A DNA stretch of 23,587 bases from JBBQUP01 sp038212305 (GTDB lineage Bacteria > Bacteroidota > Bacteroidia > Bacteroidales > Marinilabiliaceae): assembly GCA_038212305.1 (NCBI GenBank), contig JBBQUP010000059.1, positions 1-23,587 on the forward strand. Reading direction: 5' to 3'. The notes beneath the pieces are model-generated. The model worked only from the letters and a program-made list of their open reading frames with translations. It made no database searches and was not told the DNA's origin. The position numbers and the translations under genes are program-made. Numbering within the stretch: the stretch's first letter is position 1; every line of letters begins with the position of its first letter. Positions 15,067 to 21,546 of this stretch are shown here, in pieces.

Positions 15067-16944
15067 TTAAAATAATTCAACTTCAACGTTCTGAATAAAA
15101 GCAGTAAAAGAGTGATCATCGCCAACTTTAGCCTCTGAAAGTAAGAAAAGGACTGATATTTCGTCGGCATAAACATTTTTTATAGGAACTTCGCGTCGTT
15201 CGCCAACAATTTTTTCACTTTCAGGATCAACAAAAGCTGCAACAAAAGGATTGTTTTCTAATGTTTCTGGTGAGAATAGTTGTTTTACCTGTTTTCCAAG
15301 GATATCTTGGCGTGAGAAACCCCACAGTTTTTCGGCTGCTGCGTTAAAAAATCTTACAATACCTTCTTTATCGGTAGTTATGATAGCATCCAAGGCTCCT
15401 TCGAGCGTTTTTTCGTTTCTAATTTTTACAGCTTCTATTTCTTTGAATTGAGCTTTAATATCGTTGCGGGTTTCTTCTAACATTACACCAAGCTCTTCTT
15501 TGCTACGTTTAAGTGCCTCTTCCATTTTAACTTGTTCTGTAATGTCGTTTTCGAGGCTTAAAATTTTGATTATATCTCCAGCATGATCAATTACCGGAGT
15601 ATAAGTTGTTAAGAGATATATTTCATCTCCCATTTTATTTCTTCTTCTAACTCGACTTTTAAAATTGTGTCCGTTCTGAAGATCAGAAAGGGTTTTTTCG
15701 AGTTCAGCAAGATCATCTTTGAAGGAGAATATTTTAAGATTTTGGCCTTCAATTTCTTCAGGGTTATATTTATATGTTTTTAAAAAGTTATGGTTCACTG
15801 TAATTAAGGTTCCATCTGTTTCAAATTCGCTACTGATTGCTGCATGATCAATTGCTTCAAGAATACCTTTCATTTCGATTTCTCGACGCTCACTTTCCTC
15901 TTGAGTTGCTTGCATTTCTTCAAGATTTTGTCGAAGTTCTTCTTCCTGTTGAGCCATTTTTTCGGCTTGAATTTGAGTTTCTTTTAATAAATTAGCTGTT
16001 TGAATGTTAATTTTCACATTTGAGATGGTTGCAGCAATGCTCTCAGCTGATTTTTCAACAAAACTGATTTCAAAATCCTGGAAAATTTTAAATGAAGCCA
16101 ACTCTATAACTCCATAGATTTCATTGTTAACCTTTAAAGGCACAATTAATAAGGCATTTGGATTAGATTCTCCAAGACCAGAAGTTATTGAAACGTAGTT
16201 ATTAGGTATTTCGGTTAAAAAAATGGTTTCTTTTTCCATGGCACATCTGCCAATGAGCCCTTCGTTCCATTGTATTGTTTTGTTAGCGAATTTTTTACGA
16301 TCATAAGCTACAAATGCAGTTAATTCGAAAAATTTTCCACCCTGAGAATTTGTATTAATAAGGAATACTCCTGCCTGATTAACTTTTGTATAACTAACTA
16401 GGTAATCGATAATGTTATAGGATAGCACTTCTATGTTATCTGTATTTTGTCTAAGAATTTCTCCAAAACGGGCTAATCCATGAGTTACCCAAGTGCGTTG
16501 ATCTTCTTCAATTCTTCGCTTTTCTTCGTCGTGCTTACTTTTAATCATGAATTTTCTTAATCCCGTTAGAGACTGACCAACTTTGGTATTTATGTTTTCG
16601 ATAGGTGTATCAGTTTCTATATTTCCTTGTCTTAAATTTTCAATAAAATCTAAGACAATTTTAGATTGATGAGCTTCGTAATTAAGTATTTTTTGTTGTT
16701 TTTTAAACAAACGAGCAAGGCCACGAGAAAAATAGTAACCAATAATGCCAAGAATAATGGGAAGAGTTGCTATAATCCATAATCCTGGAAACATGATGAA
16801 TAAATCAGAAAATTCACCTTTTTGGCTTACAAAAATGTAAGAGTTTACTGTTAAAAGGACCGTTAATGCAAGAAAAAATAGACCTATAAACGCTCCTCTA
16901 AGAGAGTATATTTTAGGCATTTGTTTTGGGTTAAACTTTTTCAT
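15067..16944 (-). CDS. Membrane GAF-PAS-PAS sensor without catalytic output
   Basis: 625 residues: two membrane segments (about 19-40 and 50-72), helical linker, GAF (about 165-310), Glu/Gln-rich coiled coil (315-358), PAS (355-472), coiled segment (475-510) and a final PAS (510-625). It ends with the last PAS; there is no histidine-kinase, GGDEF, phosphatase or recognisable MCP signalling hairpin. The GAF core (NEGLIG, then EIPNNYVSITSGLG, then YGVIELASF) closely matches the phosphatase at 9348-11963. Being flanked by cheB (37 bp upstream) and cheR (11 bp downstream) suggests it is the sensory input of this Che system, and its Glu-rich coil is a possible methylation target. That role is inference. 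Confidence 0.78.
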   Translation of the reverse strand: MKKFNPKQMPKIYSLRGAFIGLFFLALTVLLTVNSYIFVSQKGEFSDLFIMFPGLWIIATLPIILGIIGYYFSRGLARLFKKQQKILNYEAHQSKIVLDFIENLRQGNIETDTPIENINTKVGQSLTGLRKFMIKSKHDEEKRRIEEDQRTWVTHGLARFGEILRQNTDNIEVLSYNIIDYLVSYTKVNQAGVFLINTNSQGGKFFELTAFVAYDRKKFANKTIQWNEGLIGRCAMEKETIFLTEIPNNYVSITSGLGESNPNALLIVPLKVNNEIYGVIELASFKIFQDFEISFVEKSAESIAATISNVKINIQTANLLKETQIQAEKMAQQEEELRQNLEEMQATQEESERREIEMKGILEAIDHAAISSEFETDGTLITVNHNFLKTYKYNPEEIEGQNLKIFSFKDDLAELEKTLSDLQNGHNFKSRVRRRNKMGDEIYLLTTYTPVIDHAGDIIKILSLENDITEQVKMEEALKRSKEELGVMLEETRNDIKAQFKEIEAVKIRNEKTLEGALDAIITTDKEGIVRFFNAAAEKLWGFSRQDILGKQVKQLFSPETLENNPFVAAFVDPESEKIVGERREVPIKNVYADEISVLFLLSEAKVGDDHSFTAFIQNVEVELF

Positions 16945-16981
16945 TTTGGTTGAACAAATGAAGTTGGTTAAATATATTATT

Positions 16982-18097
16982 TTATCGAATATTCAATTTT
17001 GCTTTTAAGTAATCAGCAATTTTATCAATAGCAAGTGTTTGATCAACAGCACCTAACTTGATGGCTTCGCGCGGCATGCCAAAAACTATTGAGGATGCTT
17101 CATCTTGAGCAATATTAAATGCTCCAGATTCTTTCAATTCCATCATCCCTTTTGCGCCATCATTTCCCATTCCGGTTAACAGTATCCCAATAGCATTATT
17201 TCCAGCATATCTAGCAGCGGAACGAAATAATACATCAACGGACGGTCTATGTCGATTAACCAATGGGCCATCTTTTATTTCAACAAAATACTCTTTGCCA
17301 ACTAATTTTAAAAGCATATGTTTACTTCCTGGAGCAACTAATACTCTTCCGGGATATAATTTATCTCCATTTTCAGCTTCTTTTACTTCAAGGTTACAAA
17401 TAGTATTTAAACTATTAGCAAAAGATTTAGTGAACCCTTCTGGCATGTGCTGAACAATTGCAATTCCCGGAAAACGTTCAGGCAATTGTTTTAAAAAAGT
17501 TCGAATAGCTTCGGTACCGCCAGTGGAGGCTCCGAGGACTATAATTTTTTCGGTATGAGCAAAGTGACTATGTCCAGTTGCTTTATCAAGAATAACATCA
17601 GCCGTATATTTTGGCTGAACTGATAGTGGCTCAGCGTGAGACGGGATGGTTAATAATGTTGGTGATGAAGAGGATATTTTTTTGCGAGCTAATTTCGATA
17701 GTGCTGCTGCTTTAACTGAATCACAAAGAAGTATTTTTGATTCTTCAAAAAATTTAGTTGTATTCATCGATGGTTTTCCAATAACATCTGAAGCTCCATA
17801 TTCAAGAGCTTTCATAGCTGTTTCTGTTCCACTACTAGTGAGTGATGAAATAATAACAACCGGAATTGGATGTTGAGACATTATCTTTCGAAGAAACGTT
17901 AGTCCGTCCATTCGAGGCATTTCAATGTCTAATGTAATAACATCGGGAACTTCTTTTAGAATTTTCTTTACTGCAATTATTGGATCTGCAGCAGTACCTA
18001 TTACCTCTATTTCAGGATCGGAACTTAGTATGGAACTCAGACTTTGCCTTACTACTGCTGAATCGTCTACTATGAGTACTTTTATTTTATCCTTCAT
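16982..18097 (-). CDS. cheB: CheB, receiver-gated receptor methylesterase/glutamine deamidase
   Basis: 371 residues, full-length CheB. The receiver domain (1-120) has acidic pocket D11-D12, phospho-acceptor D57 in TLDIEMP, and K108-P. A linker of about 60 residues follows. The methylesterase domain has catalytic S191 (GASTGG), H217 (VQHMPEGF) and D313 (TGMGNDGAKG). CheA should phosphorylate D57 to open the active site. It begins a new gene group after a 233-bp gap and has a candidate promoter upstream. All catalytic residues are in place. Confidence 0.93.
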   Translation of the reverse strand: MKDKIKVLIVDDSAVVRQSLSSILSSDPEIEVIGTAADPIIAVKKILKEVPDVITLDIEMPRMDGLTFLRKIMSQHPIPVVIISSLTSSGTETAMKALEYGASDVIGKPSMNTTKFFEESKILLCDSVKAAALSKLARKKISSSSPTLLTIPSHAEPLSVQPKYTADVILDKATGHSHFAHTEKIIVLGASTGGTEAIRTFLKQLPERFPGIAIVQHMPEGFTKSFANSLNTICNLEVKEAENGDKLYPGRVLVAPGSKHMLLKLVGKEYFVEIKDGPLVNRHRPSVDVLFRSAARYAGNNAIGILLTGMGNDGAKGMMELKESGAFNIAQDEASSIVFGMPREAIKLGAVDQTLAIDKIADYLKAKLNIR

Positions 18098-18330
18098 AAA
18101 AAGGTTGTCAAAAAAGAATGACTAATTTTAATAATTATGGTTGGTAAAAGATAGTTTTTTATAATTAAATACCAAATACCAGAATAGTTAAGGTAGTACG
18201 TTAAAATCACCTAATCAGTTTCAAATCTAATATTGTTAATATTGAGTATTGAATAAAAATTCCGGATAAATTCCAGAATTATCTGATTTTCAAGCGATAT
18301 AGATTTACTTATTAATTAAACATAGTTTAA
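18098..18330. other. 233-bp intergenic spacer between cheD and cheB
   Basis: This is the largest gap in the minus-strand cluster, AT-rich and without a credible ORF or RNA gene. It holds the candidate cheB promoter (18146-18176), a short dyad near 18229-18243 (AATATTGTTAATATT) and, at its cheD end, the AT-only hairpin. It probably separates two transcription units: cheA to cheD, and cheB onward. Confidence 0.5.
18146..18176 (-). promoter_or_regulatory. Candidate Bacteroidota-type promoter for the cheB operon
   Basis: On the minus strand TTTG (18176-18173) is followed after 19 bases by TATCTTTT (18153-18146), close to the Bacteroidetes primary-sigma pattern of TTTG at -33 and TAnnTTTG at -7 (last base T instead of G). 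The -7 element lies about 48 bp before the cheB ATG, a normal leader length. In AT-rich DNA such a match can occur by chance. Confidence 0.4.
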
Positions 18331-18339
18331 TTAATAAGT
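18307..18339. terminator. Perfect 15-bp AT-rich hairpin overlapping the cheD stop
   Basis: ACTTATTAATTAAAC at 18307-18321 pairs without mismatch to GTTTAATTAATAAGT at 18325-18339 around a 3-nt loop. The cheD stop codon (18331-18333) is inside the right arm, so in the cheD mRNA the hairpin begins just before the stop and ends after it. It has only two GC pairs and no good U tract on the minus strand, so it may be a weak terminator, an mRNA-end stabiliser or an operator. The dyad is certain; its role is not. Confidence 0.45.
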
Positions 18340-18807
18340 TTGTTTTTCTAAAAATTTATGGCGTACTTCCCCAGTATCAGTAAAAAATAGAATTTTTCTT
18401 CCTTTTTTTCCTCCGGTGCTTGACGCAATTATAGGTATACCAATTTCTTCAAGCATCATTCTGGCAACTCTAATATTTCGTTCGCCAATCATAATACTGT
18501 TTTCTTTTGTTGAACCTAAAAGATCTCCTCCTCCAAAAATCTTTGCCTGTATGTCTTCTAATCTAGATCCGTGATATTTCATTTTATCGACTAACTTATC
18601 AATGGCTATATTACCATATTTTGGAGATGCTAAATCGTTACCATTCCAGTTGGGTAACATGAAATGGTTGATTCCTCCAATCTTAAGTCGTTTATCGATC
18701 AAACAAATCGAAACACAAGAACCTAAAATAGTTTTAACTAAATATGGGTCTTTACTGACAAATAGTGACGAAGGATACAGAAAATGTTGCAAGTAGTTCT
18801 TATCCAT
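18331..18807 (-). CDS. cheD: CheD, receptor glutamine deamidase
   Basis: 158 residues, normal length. The catalytic Cys31 (ILGSCVSIC) and His48 (GGINHFMLP) are visible, as is the C-terminal TGGKKGRKILFFTDTGEV segment. CheD deamidates specific Gln residues in chemoreceptors and, in some bacteria, stimulates receptor signalling together with CheC. No CheC is seen here. Its presence implies that a deamidatable receptor exists, although none of the classical type is in the window. It starts 10 bp after the kinase-like gene and is last in the cheA group. Confidence 0.92.
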   Translation of the reverse strand: MDKNYLQHFLYPSSLFVSKDPYLVKTILGSCVSICLIDKRLKIGGINHFMLPNWNGNDLASPKYGNIAIDKLVDKMKYHGSRLEDIQAKIFGGGDLLGSTKENSIMIGERNIRVARMMLEEIGIPIIASSTGGKKGRKILFFTDTGEVRHKFLEKQTY

Positions 18808-18817
18808 TTACTTATCC

Positions 18818-19717
18818 TTAAAAAATCTCATCTCCTTCATCAAAGAATATATCATTTCCATCTCCACTAAAACCATCAACAATATTTCGCGCTTCGGGTA
18901 GTGAAACGGTGAAAGTTGAACCATCTCCTTTTTTACTATCAATTTCAATATTACCTCCCATTACATCGAGCAGAGCTTTGGTAATAGATAAACCTAAGCC
19001 ATGTCCTCTATTCAATGAGTTAATACCAGTATCAATTCGTTTGAATCGTTCGAAAATAATTTTTTGGTTTTTTTCTGAAATCCCAGTTCCATTATCCTTA
19101 ACTGAGAAATATAGAATGTCTTCATCAACCCAAACAGTCACAATTATTTTACTATCCTTAAAACTATACTTTAAAGCGTTATTAACTAAGTTGCTGATAA
19201 CTAGTTTTAGTTTTTCAGAATCGGTTTTGAAGTAATAATTTTTACCAAATCCATGCTCAATATTAAAATCCAATGAAATATCAATTCCCATTTTTCGAGA
19301 AACGATATTAAATGAGTCAATACCTGTTTGAATTAGGCTGCGGATATTAACTTTGGCAACATTAGGTTGTATTTCACCTGCTTCAATTTTTGCAGCAACA
19401 AATATATTTCGAAGTTGAAAATCGAGGTTAAAAGCTTCACTGTGTATTAAGGCAACCATGGAAACAACTTTTTTCCAGTCTTGCTTTTCTACTGAGAGTA
19501 TGGCTTTTGACAGACCCAAAATTGAAGTAAAAGGATTTACAATTTCGTTTGAAATATTCGAAATAAAATGGCTTTTAAGTGCTTCCGACTCTTTAAATTT
19601 TCGGGTAATCTCCTGTAATTCTTTAGATAAATGCTCTACTTCGGTTTCATAACTTTTTCTCTCATCGAGTCGGTCACGAAGTACTTTTAATAGTTGTTTA
19701 TCGTTTAAATCGCTCAT
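18818..19717 (-). CDS. Histidine-kinase-like protein lacking the phospho-acceptor His
   Basis: 299 residues, soluble, with no sensor domain. It has an N-terminal coiled coil (about 15-50), a HisKA-like helical hairpin (45-110) and an HATPase domain (about 165-275) with N-box N176-L-V-N-N180, G1 D208-N-G-T-G212, F-box F222-E-R-F, and G2 G238-H-G-L-G-L243. In the H-box, where S-H-E-I/L-R-x-P is expected, the sequence is S56-N57-E-I-V-N-P62, so Asn (codon AAC at 19549-19547) replaces the His. An acidic, Gly/Asp-rich tail follows. It may act as an ATP-binding pseudokinase or adaptor, or use another residue. It lies between cheR (24 bp) and cheD (10 bp), inside the Che operon. Confidence 0.85.
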   Translation of the reverse strand: MSDLNDKQLLKVLRDRLDERKSYETEVEHLSKELQEITRKFKESEALKSHFISNISNEIVNPFTSILGLSKAILSVEKQDWKKVVSMVALIHSEAFNLDFQLRNIFVAAKIEAGEIQPNVAKVNIRSLIQTGIDSFNIVSRKMGIDISLDFNIEHGFGKNYYFKTDSEKLKLVISNLVNNALKYSFKDSKIIVTVWVDEDILYFSVKDNGTGISEKNQKIIFERFKRIDTGINSLNRGHGLGLSITKALLDVMGGNIEIDSKKGDGSTFTVSLPEARNIVDGFSGDGNDIFFDEGDEIF

Positions 19718-19741
19718 AGTAATATATTTATACCTTGTTTA

Positions 19742-20608
19742 TTACTGTTTTTGAAAAATTGTTGGTTTAATATGATTTAAAGGGACGTTCATTCCTGATA
19801 ATGATTCGGAATGCCCAATGAAAAAATACCCGCCTGGTTCAAGAAATTGACAGAGCTTATTTATGACTTTTTCTTGGGTGGCTCGATCAAAATATATGAG
19901 TACATTTCTACAAAATATAACATGAAATGTTTCTTTCATGTCAAAGAATGTATCCATTAAGTTTAAGTGTTTTAGAGTAATATTTGCTTGTAAAATTGGA
20001 TTTACTCGTGCTGTTGGGTTTAATCTGTCTTTACTTTTTAAGAAATATTTTCTTTTTAATTCAATAGGAACAAAATCAATTTTCTCTTCAGGATAAACTC
20101 CTTTAGCAGCTTTTTCTAAAACTTGGTTAGATATGTCAGTTCCTACGATGGAAAACATGAATTGTGGATTTAATCGTTTGAATTCATTTAAAACAATAGA
20201 AATTGTATAGGGTTCTTCACCGCTACTGCATCCAGCACTCCAAAGTTTAAGTTGATTTCTTGAATTTGCTACAATGAATTTTTTAAGAACATGATTAGTT
20301 AAGTAATCAAAATGACCAGGTTCTCTAAAAAAGTCGGTTTTATTTGTGGTAATGACATTTAAGAAATTATACAACTCTTTTTCTTGACCTTCTTTGGAAA
20401 AAAAGTAGTTTTTATATTCGCTATATGAGCTCATGTTCAAATCGCGAATTCGTTTTAAAAGACGACCTTGAAGCATTATTCGCTTTATAGAGGGCATTTT
20501 AATACCATATTCGTTGTATATAAAAGAGCTAAATATCTGAAAGTCACTCTCAGATAATTCTGCTTTAAAGCAGTCCAAATCTTTTAATATTTTCGAATCG
20601 GATTTCAT
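19742..20608 (-). CDS. cheR: CheR, receptor glutamate methyltransferase (canonical copy)
   Basis: 288 residues, full-length CheR. The N-terminal helical domain (about 15-85) has the basic RLLKRIR stretch. The catalytic domain has TTNKTDFFREP (87-97), SAM loop W123-S-A-G-C-S-S-G-E-E-P-Y134, GTDIS (156-160), FCRNVLIYF (232-240) and GHSES (265-269). It uses S-adenosylmethionine to methylate receptor Glu residues and opposes CheB. Its ATG follows the cheW stop with no intervening base. Of three CheR proteins in the window, this is the only one with all motifs intact. Confidence 0.93.
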   Translation of the reverse strand: MKSDSKILKDLDCFKAELSESDFQIFSSFIYNEYGIKMPSIKRIMLQGRLLKRIRDLNMSSYSEYKNYFFSKEGQEKELYNFLNVITTNKTDFFREPGHFDYLTNHVLKKFIVANSRNQLKLWSAGCSSGEEPYTISIVLNEFKRLNPQFMFSIVGTDISNQVLEKAAKGVYPEEKIDFVPIELKRKYFLKSKDRLNPTARVNPILQANITLKHLNLMDTFFDMKETFHVIFCRNVLIYFDRATQEKVINKLCQFLEPGGYFFIGHSESLSGMNVPLNHIKPTIFQKQ

Positions 20609-21088
20609 TTATTTAATTGTTTTTAAAACTTTATCAATGGCTATTACCTCTTTTTCGTTGAAAATTTTATCTGAGTTCATTATATAAACCCATCCTTGTG
20701 AACTTTTTACTGATGCTAAAATGTAGCCAGGTTTAAAATCATTTTCTATGTTTTTAATTTCATCCAAAGGTACTTCAATAACATCTGTTACTGAGTCGAC
20801 AATAATCCCTAAATGATATTTTTTAGATAATTCGGAATTATACAATTCTAAAACAATAATGCATGAAAGGGCATTAATGTCAGTACGGTTAAAATTTAGT
20901 TTTAATCCACTGTCGATAATCGGAATAATCTCTTCACGAAATTCAGTAATGCCCAATAAATAGTTTATACTCTCGGGAATTGGTTGTGGTGCTTTATATT
21001 CGTTTATTTCTAATACTTTATCAACTGTAACACCAAAAAGTGATTCACCAATTTTAAAAGTTAAATATGTTTGAAAACCGTATTCCAT
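20609..21088 (-). CDS. cheW: CheW-like coupling protein 1
   Basis: 159 residues, a single CheW domain (about 5-150) that links receptor and CheA. The usual G-x-x-N-L-R-G-x-I-x-P core is altered to G46-I-T-E-F-R51-E-E-I-I-P56: the Arg is kept, but Asn and Gly are both replaced by Glu. It may couple to an unusual receptor or bind CheA differently from its neighbour. It lies 8 bp after the other cheW and directly abuts cheR. Confidence 0.85.
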   Translation of the reverse strand: MEYGFQTYLTFKIGESLFGVTVDKVLEINEYKAPQPIPESINYLLGITEFREEIIPIIDSGLKLNFNRTDINALSCIIVLELYNSELSKKYHLGIIVDSVTDVIEVPLDEIKNIENDFKPGYILASVKSSQGWVYIMNSDKIFNEKEVIAIDKVLKTIK

Positions 21089-21096
21089 GCTTACAA

Positions 21097-21546
21097 TTAT
21101 TTAAATTCTTCTATTCTCGTAATTAAACTATCTAGGTTAATAAGATGTATAAAAAGGTTTTCGAAATTATACGTTCCGTCAAATGAGTTGACCATTCCTA
21201 TTCCTTCAATAATATTTTCTGTTAATTGAGAGGATTGAACGGTGATCACTTCGTTAACCATATCTACAATAAAACCAATATATGATTGGGTGGTACCATC
21301 AGGCGTTACAACAATTATTGATGTATTTTTTGTATTTACGGGATTTTCAATGCCAATCATAATTCTAAAGTCGGCAATTGGAATAATGTTGCCGTGAAGG
21401 TTTATTAAACCAACCATAAATGGGGGAGCGTTAGGAATTTTTGTAATTTTTCCCAATTCCAATATGTTTCTGACGTTCATTGCATCAAAACAAAAATATT
21501 CATCGCTTGCCTGAAAGGATATTATTGTATTTATGGTTTCTGTCAT
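21097..21546 (-). CDS. cheW: CheW-like coupling protein 2
   Basis: 149 residues, a single CheW domain. The core G46-L-I-N-L-H51-G-N-I-I-P56 is close to consensus, except that the conserved Arg of NLRG is His51. D59-F-R61 follows as in typical CheW. Its ATG overlaps the cheA stop as ATGA (4 bp), so translation is coupled to CheA and stoichiometric production is likely. Two CheW proteins side by side suggest that different ones dock different partners. Confidence 0.88.
   Translation of the reverse strand: MTETINTIISFQASDEYFCFDAMNVRNILELGKITKIPNAPPFMVGLINLHGNIIPIADFRIMIGIENPVNTKNTSIIVVTPDGTTQSYIGFIVDMVNEVITVQSSQLTENIIEGIGMVNSFDGTYNFENLFIHLINLDSLITRIEEFK

Noticed and set aside
18098..18330. Small RNA or riboswitch in the cheD-cheB gap
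   Set aside because: The gap is AT-rich with only short dyads and the hairpin at the cheD stop; no conserved RNA structure could be recognised by eye.
18818..19717. Calling the kinase-like protein an active sensor histidine kinase
   Set aside because: The H-box His is replaced by Asn57 (AAC codon checked) and there is no sensor domain, so normal autophosphorylation cannot be assumed.
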